Positions 1-10,112 of a DNA stretch of 64,000 bases are shown here, piece by piece. The notes below the pieces were generated by a model. The model saw only the letters and a list, made by a program, of their open reading frames with translations. It was not told the DNA's origin and made no database searches. Made by a program: the position numbers and the translations under genes. How positions within the stretch are numbered: the stretch's first letter is position 1; each line of letters begins with the position of its first letter. This stretch comes from an uncultured Prevotellaceae bacterium (GTDB lineage Bacteria > Bacteroidota > Bacteroidia > Bacteroidales > Bacteroidaceae), in NCBI GenBank assembly GCA_902776545.1, contig CACYQO010000003.1, positions 62,001 to 126,000 of the forward strand, read 5' to 3'.

Positions 1-3000
1 ATCGCCCGTAATTTCCTTGCCATGAGTCAGATCCATCAGGTTCTTGAACAGGTCGAGACCATTCTGCGGCGTAGCATCCCCGCTGTAGTCGTTGATGTAG
101 ATCTTCGGCTCGTAGCCCGCATCCTTATGGTCGATGTAATAGTGATGCTGCGGGTCGCCCATTACCTTGGCCAAGTCATGGTAGTTGGCCACGCTGATAG
201 GTACGGAATTACTGTAGGTCTTACCTAGATAGGTCTGGGCATAGTAGGCTATCCAGTAGTTGTTCTGGTACCAATAGACCGGCGTCTCATTATTATAGTA
301 GGTCTGTCCGTTGGTGTGTGTCCGTGCGTCGCTCTCGTTCTCGAAGAGTTCCCATCCCGACTCCGTCACGCGGTATGCACCCTGCGACACGGTAGGTATG
401 TTCATACCGATGGTGGTACCCGGCAGCACGATGTCAGGCTTCTGGATGTCGCCGATCTCAGGCACGCCACTCTTGAAGTTGATGTGGATATTCACGATGT
501 GGCGCTCACTGACGGGCATGACATTCAGTCCCGACTCGTCGCTCTCCTCGTATTCGTAGAGGTAGATGACAGTGATGATCTTCTCCGTGGAGAGGTCGTG
601 GATGTCACTCTCGGCAGACACATAGAGCGTGCTGGTCTCCGTGGGCGACAGGCCGTGGATGATGAAGCCCTGCTGGAAGTTCTTCAAGCTATTGTAGCGA
701 GCCTGGTCAATGATGACGCCCTGAGGAACGTCCGCATTTGTATCATAAATAGCTTGACTGACACTCTCGCCGTTCTTCTGGATGGCCGTGGTGGTGACTG
801 CCACACCCTCACCCTTCTCGTTCACCTTGTAAGAGTTGCGGCTGTAGAAGTAGTAGATGGGATCGTAGACATAATTGCCGTCTTTATCCAAGACATACTC
901 GTCCTGATCATTCTTCTTCTTCCCGTTTGTCATATCTTCCGTGAAGTTGAAGACATCGATGTTCGCCCTCTGATTCTGCGTCATGGACAGGTAGGATGTC
1001 TCATCGATGACCTGGCCAGTGGTGTACGGTATGTCGCCACGCATGAACACGTTCTTGACCACATAGTAGTTGCCCGGAGCGGTCACGGTAATGGGCGAGT
1101 AGTGGTGCTTCTCGTTGGGGATGTCCTCATATTGCTCACGGGTGAGCCAGGATGCCTCATCGGAGTTCTTGGCGATGTTTACAGTTTGGTTATTCTCGTC
1201 CGTATAGCTCACTGTAGTGACGTCACTACCACTCTGATCTTTATAGCCCGCAAACTCCGCCTGATAGTCGATGGGCTTCGTTGCGGAATAGACCTTCTCG
1301 GTAAGTGCACGGTCAGACGACATAGACCCGTCATGGTTATAACCGTCATACTTCGGCTTGTAGCCATAGTTGTCCTCGACATATTCAAAGGCCTCATTCC
1401 TGTCGTAGGTGGGATCGACGAGCAGGTCAAGGGCATCGTAGTTGAAGTCGAAGTGCTCACGCTCTTCGGCCGTCATGGAACACCATGTCTCGAGGGCACT
1501 ATATGCCTTGCCTGCCTCGAAGTAGGAACCGCCATAGAGTCCTTCCTCCGTACAGTAGTAGGCATCGTCGAAGACACTGTTCAAGAAGGCTTCGGCCTTT
1601 TGCGCAGCTGTTTTCCCGCCAGTCGTTCCAGCCGGATCGTCTTTATAGTCATTCTTGGCAATGACCTTGGCATTCAAAGCCTCAACCTGCGCTGCCGTCA
1701 TCAGCTGGCCGGCATAGACATAGTCGGTGGCGGTGAAATCCAGGAGCGTGGTGCACACCTTGGCCACCTCGGCAGAATTGGTGGTGGTCGTGATGTCCGT
1801 CCACTGAGCCGCAGTATACTTCGACGGGTAGATGGGCGTGCCGACACTCAGATGCTGAACCTCAGCGCCAGAAACGTCGTCCTTCACAGAGTACTCCTTC
1901 GTCACGATGTAGGCTTGCTCCTTCACCATGGCCTGACCATTGGTATAGTAATTTGAGCCGTTCGACACCTCAGTGCCTTCAGCTATGAATGGGTCTGTTC
2001 CCGTATTAGAGGTGTAATAGGTCTTGCCTGGCGTCAGTGTCTCCCCATTGGGTATCGCTGTGTAGCCGATATGTGACTTAACATTATTATCATAGTTCTG
2101 CTTTGTCCTGGCGAAGACGATGTCACCGTATTTATATTCCTGCTGCGCATAGACCGCAGTCTGTCCAGACTTCGGCGTGTAGGTGGGACCTTCGGTGTAG
2201 TCGGCCTTGTTGATGGTCGTTGTTCCCTTCTTCCCTTCAGCATAGTCCGTGGTGTTGAGTGCATACTCCTGTCCGGGAGAAGTGGTCTTGGTGTAGTAGT
2301 TGTTCCACACCATGGGATTGTTCACGTCGTAGGTGAGCACATAGCCCGTCTTACTGCTCAGGTTGTTCGAGGGTCGGAAGAAGTAGTCGAAGCCATGCTC
2401 GGCGTCAGACTTCCACTCATCGCCCTCTTCATAAGTAACTGTATGAGCGGCATTTTTCAGTGCTTTGTACTCTGAGGGCAGCAGCACCTCTCCCTTCAGA
2501 TGGAGTACATCGTTCACCTTGCAGGTGTCGATGACCACGTAGGTCTCTTCTACGAAGCGGGCCTTCTCGGCATCGCTCATCAGCCGGTATGCCCAGTACG
2601 ACACGGGGTCATTCAGATGGTAGGTCTCATTGTTGATGATGATCTTGTCGTCGGCATTTACCGAGGTGTCACCCAGCTTGTTGCCGTTCTTGTCGTAGTA
2701 GGCATAGTAGTTGGGCTGTACCTCGCGCAGTGTCATACGACCGTTGGAGGCAGCCGAGATGGTGAGCGGCATCTCCACCTTCTCGGCGTAGGCATTGGCC
2801 GAGCCGGTGAAGGCCGAGATATACTGGTCGTAGACATAGATCTGTCCCCTGATGAACCAGTAGTGTGCGGGCGACTTCGTGTAACCGTCCTTATAGATAC
2901 CACCGTTGGGATAGCAGTCGTCCACGATCTGCTTCACGTTGTGGACGAAGTTTCCAGAGGTCTCGATTTGCTGCAAATTTGATTCATCATTCTTATCAGT

Positions 3001-6000
3001 GTATGTGAAACGTCGGTAGGTGCGGGCCTCGTTGTTATAGTCCAAGAGGGTCACCTTACCCCATTCGGAATTATGCGTCTTCCTGCCATGCTCGTTGCGG
3101 GCATAGACATATCCGCCGCCCATGCCCTGCATCACGTTGATGAGATCGAGTTCCACGACTCCGGTGATGTAGCCCCACTCATCTTCCCCTAAGATTTCGC
3201 CCTCTTCACGCTTGATCTCCAGGAACACGCCCGAAGCCAGGGCAACCTTGTTGTGACTGATGCCGTTGTTGCGGTTCTTGGCCTGCGGCCTGGCTGACTT
3301 CCATTGGTAGTAGGTGGTTTCACCGTCTGCCTTGTTTGCGTCAATGTCTGAGTCGGTCTTGCGTATATCCTCGAAGAACACGTCGCTGGTGAGGTTACCC
3401 AGGTAGTTCACCTCGCTGTAGATGCCGAAGTAGTTGCCGTGCACTCCATCCTTACCGGATTCGGTGTCGCCAGCCACCGAGGTGCGTTTGTTCAGCGACA
3501 CCTCGTCCACACGGTTGATGGTATAGGCGTGGTAGTCGATCGTATTGACGACACGATCCTCGGCTCCCTTCAGCACCATACGGCTTCCGAACACGCCGCA
3601 CATGTCGGCACGCTGGATGGTGTTCATCGGACGTCCGGCATAGATGCTGGTCACACCATAGAGAAGCCAGTTGGCCTGTTCGGCCGCATACATGAGGATG
3701 TACTCTCCCTCTTCTATCTGGTCATTCTTTTCGTATGTCTTCGTACCCTTGGTCCAATATTTCCTTTCACCATCCGGGTCGCTCGGGAAAGCATTGAAAT
3801 CTGCCTCCGAGATTTTCTGTCCTCGCTTGTAGGCGGTATTGCTGACAACGACGTCATCCTCCTTCACCTCGTAGGTGTGAAGTTCCTTACACTCATAATA
3901 ATCGAAGGTGTGGCTGAAGCTTGTGACGTATTTCAGCTTGTAATATGCTTTCTGTCGCTCGGTCAGTTTGTTGTATTCATCAATTTTCAGGTTATCGTCC
4001 AGGCTATAATAGTCGGTGCCGTAGTTGTCAATGTGCAGCTCGCGGAAGCCGTTGACCAGCGTCAGGTTACCGTCGCCGTAGAGTCCGCCCATATCGTCGG
4101 TGCCGAGAGAGATCAGGTCGAAATTATAGACATCGCGCAGCGAGGCAGCGGCATTACCGTAGACGGTGGTGGTATTGGCAAAGAGGTTGTCACTACCCTC
4201 GGTGATGTTTCCGCCGGCAAAGATGGCGTTGTGGATGGTGATACCGTCGATGTTAAGGTGCTCCCACTGTCCTGCTGCGTTGTTCCTGTTCTTCAGTTTG
4301 TTCAGATCCTCCACAGGCACATACTCGCCCGCTGAATAAGTCTTACTGCCGATGGTAATGGAATGACCGTCCTTGACCTTGCAGTATGGCTCCACGGTGA
4401 TGTTGCAGTCGAGTGACAAATGATTATTTATGTTACCATCAATATAGTAGAAACCACCGCCATCGGTAGGCTTACCCTTTGTCAGGTGCTCGTCACTTCT
4501 GTCGGAACCCACTTTCTTACCGGTGCCACTGTAGACGAATCCTTCGTTACCGCCGCCGAACACGTTGCCGTAGCCCTTGAGCATGCCTTCCTCGGTGCCT
4601 ATCTCGCCACCACGAATGTGTACGTCGGTGGAGCCGAAGACATAGCCTTTCGAACTGCGGTCCATATTATTCTTCTCATCCTCATCCTTGAAGAAGCCTT
4701 CACCATTCCAGTTGTCATAGCCTCGGCCACCGCCGAAGACGTTACGCCTGACGTGGCCGCCCCACAAGTAGAGCTCGGTGCTGCCGGGCTTGTAGATGGC
4801 GGCAGGCTGACAGCCTTCAAAGCCATAATCATGCTTTTTATATTGACTGTACTTCGCGAGGGAGTCGGTATGCACGGTACCGCGGCCTACGGGGCCGATC
4901 TCTCCGCCGCCATAGAGACCGCCGCGCACGACGCCGTCCCACATGGTGACATGGGTATGGTCGACATAGCTGTTGGCCACATAACCGCCACCGAAGATAT
5001 TGCCGCCCAGCTCCAGTTTATTGTCGCCAGCCGTCACGTCGTCCAGCTCTGGAACATATTCATATTTGGGGGTGGCATCTTCCGCAGCCGTGTTCTTATA
5101 ACGGTAGCCTACATAGCCCTTGTACATTGTGACGTAGGCATCGCCGAAGATAGCGCCGCCCTCGCCACCGCCATAGACATTACGGGTGACGGAGGGGATA
5201 CCGCTGACATGGCTGGTGCCGTCAGCATCGCCAATGACCACATGGGCCTCGCCAAGCTGGTCGCTCACATTGTTTGCCACTACCCCGATGGCACCTTTAT
5301 GGTAGCCCACGCTGCCGCGCCAGCCTCCGCCATAGACATTGCGCACGGTGCCGCCCTTAATGTAGGCATTGGCACTGGCAGTGAAGCCCTTGGGATTGTT
5401 CGTGGCATGGTATGCGCCGACACCGAACAGGTCGTAGACGGCTCCCGACGTACCGGCCGCATAGATATCCTTGTTGACGGTGCCGCCTAACAGGGCGATG
5501 TAGGTGGTGCCATAGACGTCGCCACTACCGGCAAACTTGTCATCCTCCTTACCATATCCGCCGCCGTAGGCATAGTTGCCCACATAGGCTCCCTCGTTGA
5601 TGATGACGTTGGTGTTGTACTTCTTGTAAGTCTTCGTGGAATTGAAAGTCTTCGTGGAACGGTCGTCCATCTCAGCCTCCCGGACAATCGGATTGGACAG
5701 ATTGGTTGCAGTATTGTTGACATAGTCAAATGAATCCCAACTCGGGTCGTAGCCGCTGCCAAGCGTCCAGGCTACCCGCCAATCTTCATCGAGCATGGGA
5801 GTATTCTCAGCTATATTAGGCTTAAGATCTTTGACATATTTCTCCACGCTCTCGGCACTCATCACACCGCCAGCCTCGCCGCCGCCATAGACCTCGAAGA
5901 CCTCAGCACCTCGTTTGAGGTTGACTTCAGTGTATTCATTCCACGTGAGGGAACCGTAGCCTGCGCCATAGACGTTGGCCTTGGTCATGCCGTAGTGATA

Positions 6001-9000
6001 ATGTTCCTGCCAGACGGGGACATCAATATTGATGATGCCATAGATGGTGCGGCGCTGGTTGTTGTTGCCACCATAGATGGCACCCAGCATGATCGGATTG
6101 CCCAACGCCACGTTGTTCTCTACGCGGGGCCGGTCGTTGACCAGCACGGCATCTGCACTATGGTACTCCACATGAGCCTCAATGACATCACAAGGCAAGT
6201 AGGTATCCTTACCGTATGCGCCGCCGAAGATGCTGCCAATCTTGATGGTAGAGCCGCTGGGCACATTCACCACCGTGCGGCGGGTGACACCCTCTGAAAG
6301 GCTGCCGCCATAGGCCGCACCTATCTCACCGCGCACCAGATCGATGATGGCCGAGGCCTTGTCAAGGTTGAAGCCGTCGGTGCTGGTCTGCTCGTAGGTG
6401 TAGTTCATGCCCACACCGCCCCAGGCTCCGGCTCCGAAGACCTCCATGTGGGAATATTTGTTGAAGTTCTCGGACTGGTCATTCGAGATCTGAGGGATGT
6501 CGATGAGCACATAGCTGCGGTTCTGCAGGAGGTCGCGCTCCTTCTCGCCCGACTCACCCTGTCCGGCACCATAGACAGACTTCACGACGTTGTTGTCACT
6601 ATAATAGGTAGGACGGAAATTGACGAAGGCGTTGTTCAGGCGGGGCTTGAAGAACAGGGGATCATTTTTGCCGTCACCGTCAGTATCGGTAGCAAATGAC
6701 AATGGGTCACCGTCTTCCTCAGTATATCGCGCAAATTTACGGTCTTTGTAGTCGTAGGTTCCGTAGCAGCCGCCGAAGATGGCATCGGCACGGCCCTGAA
6801 GGTACTCTACATAGGCAGAAGCCTTCAGCACGTCGGGCACGTCCTTATTGCCCGGGTTGTGTACTTTGCCATATACGTCAAAGCTGTATTGGGTGTCCCA
6901 AGAGCGCTTGCCGCGCACATGGCTGCTATAGTCGTTCTCGCCAAGGATGCGGCCTCCGAGGTCGTTGGCACCATATACCATGTCACGTACCCATGTGAAG
7001 CCCGGCTCGAAGACATCCTGGTCGATTACGTTGGATGGCCTTTCTATCTTGTAGGCATCCTTCACCTGACGGCCCATGAAAGTCTCGGCAACACCCAGGA
7101 TGTCACCGTTACAGGAACCGCCGAAGCTGTTGAAGATACGGCCGTTGCCCATGTTGATGACCGTGTTGCCCGCGATGGGACCGAAGAATCCGCCACCATA
7201 CATGAACTCACACTCGGCCATATCCTCACTCATCTCGGCCGCCTTCGACACACCGGCTTTCGTACCGCAAAGGTTCACGTAACAGCTGTACTTGGCGTTT
7301 TTCTCAAAGAGCTTGCCGTTGAAGGAATACTGGCCAGATGGATTGTAGACATAGTCGTTAGCCGTGGAGACGCCTACAGGCCTTCCGATGACGCCTTCCT
7401 CGCTGCCGCCGAAGATCTGGAAGGTATAGCCGCGGTTCAGGTTGATGACCGTCGAACCCCAAATCTCAGTGGACTTACCCTTGCCGCCTCCGAAGACGTT
7501 CAGGGCCGAGCCGAACACGTCCATACCCTGCTGACCCAGGATCACACCGGTATTGCGCTGGGTGATGTTGTACTTTGTCGCGGAGGTCTGTTCACTGCCA
7601 TAGAGGCTCTCTTCCTCGCCGAGCTCGTTGGACTGCACCACGTCGAAGAGTATGTCACGCACCTCAAGGGAGGCATCGAGGTTGATGACCACGTTGCCGT
7701 TCACGATACCACTCTCACAGCAGCCACCGTAGATATTACCGCCAAACAGACGGCGGGCCAGGTCGTCCTCAGTGCTTTCACCTCCAGACCCGGAGGTCAC
7801 AGGTTCCATCTCCTTATAGGTCTTGGTGGCCGTGTAGTATATTCGGCTGTCCACGGTGTTCCACTCCAGATAGCGGTGGCGGGTGGTCGGATCGTCGTTG
7901 ACGGCCTCAGATAACAAATAAGTCACCTCACCGTTGGTTAAAACCGGTTCGTAAGTATCAGCATTCCGCTCTACAGCCCAGCGCTTCGGCTCGATTTTCA
8001 GATCGGAGAGGTTCAGTATGATACGGTTCTTGATATTGCCGCCGTCGTCCTCAAAAGAGGCTCGCTCATCGACCGAGCCGATGACGCCACCCTCGTAGGC
8101 TGCATTATAGGCAGTTGCAGGAACGAAAGCACTGTTACAGCCACCCACCAGCTTGTCGTAGATGACAATCTTATGGGTGAAGTCGATGGTGGTGGTTCCC
8201 GAACTGATCATGCTACCCACGTTGCCGCCACAGTAGAACGAACCGAAGTAAGAAGAGTACGCCTTATAGTCATCATGATCGCCCTTGACCTTGCTGTCGA
8301 ACACTACGGTGGGCAGGAGGTCCATGGCGCAACCATCCATATATTTGTCAAAGACATTGCCTTCTCCGACAAGCGTCATAGAGTTGAAAGGCTTGTCGCC
8401 TGCACCAGCCGTTCCGTTCTCAGCTACCAAGACACCCTCGGATGTCACCTTTCGTGCATACAGCCGCAGAGCATCAGTCTCATTGTCGGAGACAACCATG
8501 TTCTTTCCGTTGTTGCCAAGGAACACTCGGTCAGCAATGACATAGGAGCCAATCTTCAGTTCAGCCAAATGGGATTTCGCCCCCGCTTTCTTCTTCAGCG
8601 TGGCACTGTTGCCACCCACATAGACGCTGCCGCCGATAATGGTGGGTTTATTGGCCTTTCCGACAAGGCGCAGGGACACCTGCTCGGCATTGGGTCGGAA
8701 AGCATTGAGAGCCTCCACGGAGGTGGCGCCAGGTTTGTCCGGGATGACATCTGCGGGATTATAATAGAAGTCGCCGTAGGTCTCGTCATTCTTCAGGTAC
8801 TCACAGTCGGTGTACGGATAAGAGCCGTTACCGCCGCCGTAGACATCACCCCTGATGCTGGTATAGACACCCACCGCATTGCCGAAGTACACCTTGCCAG
8901 ACACGTCGTTGCCGCCATAGACATTGTTGATGTCTCCGCCACGCACCATCAGTCGGGCTGCCAGGTCGGCCGGGAAGTTATATCCTTGGGGACTGGACAC

Positions 9001-10110
9001 ATGGTCCACATCCTCATACTCATTCGAATCCGGGTTATATGCCATCGGCTGCACGTCAGCCTTACGGCATCCGCCATAGACGTTGTCGACCTTGATTTTC
9101 GAATCTTCAGCGATCTCAAGCAAGATACCCGTCGACGAGATCATCCGACCTTCATTACCGCCACTGTAGAGGTTACGAATGCTTCCGCTCTTCAAGTTCC
9201 ACTTCGGTATAATGGCCATATCAGCCTTGTTGTTTCCGCCAAAGACACGGGCAAACTGGAATTCATTGCTACCCACTTGTGTGGAAACAGTGTTGAGCCC
9301 CATTTCCTTCATGCGGTCTTTGATACCATCATCATCTTCTTCTTCAATCTTCAGTATCCTCCTCAGGTCCGCATCCGTGGTCACAGCACTGCTGTTATCG
9401 ACACAAATATCCGTGGCAACTGTCACCGTGGCGTTGTTTCCACCACCATAGGCGTATGCAATGGTTCCACCGCGCAGTTCCAAATAGGTCTTGCTGAGAT
9501 CGGGCTTAATCATTCCCTGGTATTGGCTGTTCGTCGATTTATAATCATAGTCGCCATTACCGCCGCCAAAGAGCTGGCCGATGAAGATATGACGCTGTGT
9601 CTCGCCCGTACCTGCCGTTCTCTCCTTGGTTGTGAGGACAAAGGCACTATACTTTTTTGCATTATTACCTGCATTTGTCTCTCCTTCTGCAGGGGTGATG
9701 CCGTTTGCCGCGGCATCTGTCAGTCCTTCGGGAATGGGATCAGTTTCCTTAATAGATTCGCCTACCTTTCCTGCGATATCATTACCGCCATAGACATAGT
9801 TGATGACGATGTCGTCGCCCATGTGCTCGCCGTCGACATTGACGAACGCATGACCACCGACATTGGCCAGACGAGCGCCGCCATACACATTGTTCAGGTC
9901 GCCGGCATACACGGTGACGGAGGTATTGCCTGTCATGTCACCGGCATTGCCGCCGCCATATACACTGCCAGCAATTGTAATCTGGGCCATCACTGCCGAA
10001 GCCTGGCTCAGGCACATCATTCCTATCACTACGGTTAGCCTCATCAGACCCGTCAGTCCCATCGGCCTTATTTGCCTTATATGCTTCTTTTTATCTTCAG
10101 TTCTTTTCAT
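1..10110 (-). CDS. Giant secreted YGGG-repeat surface protein (C-terminus outside window)
   Basis: One frame without a stop runs from the ATG at 10110 to the left edge, at least 3,370 codons, so the gene is 3'-partial. Residues 1-42 form a signal peptide: a basic start, a hydrophobic core, and likely cleavage after VMA. From about residue 50 to 2010 I count roughly 35 degenerate units centred on (V/I/L)(Y/F)GGG, such as NVYGGGN, separated by about 50-60 residues with hydrophobic strand-like runs. From about 2050 on, this motif gives way to another degenerate module with a Y-x-x-(L/M)-(S/T)-x-x-(Q/E)-(R/K) signature. The ATG follows the stop of the upstream lipoprotein gene by 2 bp, which suggests coupled expression. 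The glycine turns suggest a beta-helix or beta-roll adhesin (inference). No named family is recognised and the sorting domain cannot be seen. Long open frames on the other strand here mirror its codon phase. Confidence 0.85.
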   Translation of the reverse strand, partial: MKRTEDKKKHIRQIRPMGLTGLMRLTVVIGMMCLSQASAVMAQITIAGSVYGGGNAGDMTGNTSVTVYAGDLNNVYGGARLANVGGHAFVNVDGEHMGDDIVINYVYGGNDIAGKVGESIKETDPIPEGLTDAAANGITPAEGETNAGNNAKKYSAFVLTTKERTAGTGETQRHIFIGQLFGGGNGDYDYKSTNSQYQGMIKPDLSKTYLELRGGTIAYAYGGGNNATVTVATDICVDNSSAVTTDADLRRILKIEEEDDDGIKDRMKEMGLNTVSTQVGSNEFQFARVFGGNNKADMAIIPKWNLKSGSIRNLYSGGNEGRMISSTGILLEIAEDSKIKVDNVYGGCRKADVQPMAYNPDSNEYEDVDHVSSPQGYNFPADLAARLMVRGGDINNVYGGNDVSGKVYFGNAVGVYTSIRGDVYGGGNGSYPYTDCEYLKNDETYGDFYYNPADVIPDKPGATSVEALNAFRPNAEQVSLRLVGKANKPTIIGGSVYVGGNSATLKKKAGAKSHLAELKIGSYVIADRVFLGNNGKNMVVSDNETDALRLYARKVTSEGVLVAENGTAGAGDKPFNSMTLVGEGNVFDKYMDGCAMDLLPTVVFDSKVKGDHDDYKAYSSYFGSFYCGGNVGSMISSGTTTIDFTHKIVIYDKLVGGCNSAFVPATAYNAAYEGGVIGSVDERASFEDDGGNIKNRIILNLSDLKIEPKRWAVERNADTYEPVLTNGEVTYLLSEAVNDDPTTRHRYLEWNTVDSRIYYTATKTYKEMEPVTSGSGGESTEDDLARRLFGGNIYGGCCESGIVNGNVVINLDASLEVRDILFDVVQSNELGEEESLYGSEQTSATKYNITQRNTGVILGQQGMDVFGSALNVFGGGKGKSTEIWGSTVINLNRGYTFQIFGGSEEGVIGRPVGVSTANDYVYNPSGQYSFNGKLFEKNAKYSCYVNLCGTKAGVSKAAEMSEDMAECEFMYGGGFFGPIAGNTVINMGNGRIFNSFGGSCNGDILGVAETFMGRQVKDAYKIERPSNVIDQDVFEPGFTWVRDMVYGANDLGGRILGENDYSSHVRGKRSWDTQYSFDVYGKVHNPGNKDVPDVLKASAYVEYLQGRADAIFGGCYGTYDYKDRKFARYTEEDGDPLSFATDTDGDGKNDPLFFKPRLNNAFVNFRPTYYSDNNVVKSVYGAGQGESGEKERDLLQNRSYVLIDIPQISNDQSENFNKYSHMEVFGAGAWGGVGMNYTYEQTSTDGFNLDKASAIIDLVRGEIGAAYGGSLSEGVTRRTVVNVPSGSTIKIGSIFGGAYGKDTYLPCDVIEAHVEYHSADAVLVNDRPRVENNVALGNPIMLGAIYGGNNNQRRTIYGIINIDVPVWQEHYHYGMTKANVYGAGYGSLTWNEYTEVNLKRGAEVFEVYGGGEAGGVMSAESVEKYVKDLKPNIAENTPMLDEDWRVAWTLGSGYDPSWDSFDYVNNTATNLSNPIVREAEMDDRSTKTFNSTKTYKKYNTNVIINEGAYVGNYAYGGGYGKEDDKFAGSGDVYGTTYIALLGGTVNKDIYAAGTSGAVYDLFGVGAYHATNNPKGFTASANAYIKGGTVRNVYGGGWRGSVGYHKGAIGVVANNVSDQLGEAHVVIGDADGTSHVSGIPSVTRNVYGGGEGGAIFGDAYVTMYKGYVGYRYKNTAAEDATPKYEYVPELDDVTAGDNKLELGGNIFGGGYVANSYVDHTHVTMWDGVVRGGLYGGGEIGPVGRGTVHTDSLAKYSQYKKHDYGFEGCQPAAIYKPGSTELYLWGGHVRRNVFGGGRGYDNWNGEGFFKDEDEKNNMDRSSKGYVFGSTDVHIRGGEIGTEEGMLKGYGNVFGGGNEGFVYSGTGKKVGSDRSDEHLTKGKPTDGGGFYYIDGNINNHLSLDCNITVEPYCKVKDGHSITIGSKTYSAGEYVPVEDLNKLKNRNNAAGQWEHLNIDGITIHNAIFAGGNITEGSDNLFANTTTVYGNAAASLRDVYNFDLISLGTDDMGGLYGDGNLTLVNGFRELHIDNYGTDYYSLDDNLKIDEYNKLTERQKAYYKLKYVTSFSHTFDYYECKELHTYEVKEDDVVVSNTAYKRGQKISEADFNAFPSDPDGERKYWTKGTKTYEKNDQIEEGEYILMYAAEQANWLLYGVTSIYAGRPMNTIQRADMCGVFGSRMVLKGAEDRVVNTIDYHAYTINRVDEVSLNKRTSVAGDTESGKDGVHGNYFGIYSEVNYLGNLTSDVFFEDIRKTDSDIDANKADGETTYYQWKSARPQAKNRNNGISHNKVALASGVFLEIKREEGEILGEDEWGYITGVVELDLINVMQGMGGGYVYARNEHGRKTHNSEWGKVTLLDYNNEARTYRRFTYTDKNDESNLQQIETSGNFVHNVKQIVDDCYPNGGIYKDGYTKSPAHYWFIRGQIYVYDQYISAFTGSANAYAEKVEMPLTISAASNGRMTLREVQPNYYAYYDKNGNKLGDTSVNADDKIIINNETYHLNDPVSYWAYRLMSDAEKARFVEETYVVIDTCKVNDVLHLKGEVLLPSEYKALKNAAHTVTYEEGDEWKSDAEHGFDYFFRPSNNLSSKTGYVLTYDVNNPMVWNNYYTKTTSPGQEYALNTTDYAEGKKGTTTINKADYTEGPTYTPKSGQTAVYAQQEYKYGDIVFARTKQNYDNNVKSHIGYTAIPNGETLTPGKTYYTSNTGTDPFIAEGTEVSNGSNYYTNGQAMVKEQAYIVTKEYSVKDDVSGAEVQHLSVGTPIYPSKYTAAQWTDITTTTNSAEVAKVCTTLLDFTATDYVYAGQLMTAAQVEALNAKVIAKNDYKDDPAGTTGGKTAAQKAEAFLNSVFDDAYYCTEEGLYGGSYFEAGKAYSALETWCSMTAEEREHFDFNYDALDLLVDPTYDRNEAFEYVEDNYGYKPKYDGYNHDGSMSSDRALTEKVYSATKPIDYQAEFAGYKDQSGSDVTTVSYTDENNQTVNIAKNSDEASWLTREQYEDIPNEKHHYSPITVTAPGNYYVVKNVFMRGDIPYTTGQVIDETSYLSMTQNQRANIDVFNFTEDMTNGKKKNDQDEYVLDKDGNYVYDPIYYFYSRNSYKVNEKGEGVAVTTTAIQKNGESVSQAIYDTNADVPQGVIIDQARYNSLKNFQQGFIIHGLSPTETSTLYVSAESDIHDLSTEKIITVIYLYEYEESDESGLNVMPVSERHIVNIHINFKSGVPEIGDIQKPDIVLPGTTIGMNIPTVSQGAYRVTESGWELFENESDARTHTNGQTYYNNETPVYWYQNNYWIAYYAQTYLGKTYSNSVPISVANYHDLAKVMGDPQHHYYIDHKDAGYEPKIYINDYSGDATPQNGLDLFKNLMDLTHGKEITGD

Positions 10111-10112
10111 TA

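Noticed and set aside
316..10038. Long plus-strand open frames (for example 316-1956, 4420-5490, 6859-7914, 8173-10038)
   Set aside because: All are in the phase exactly opposite the giant minus-strand gene, whose translation has a signal peptide and repeats; they are antisense shadows.
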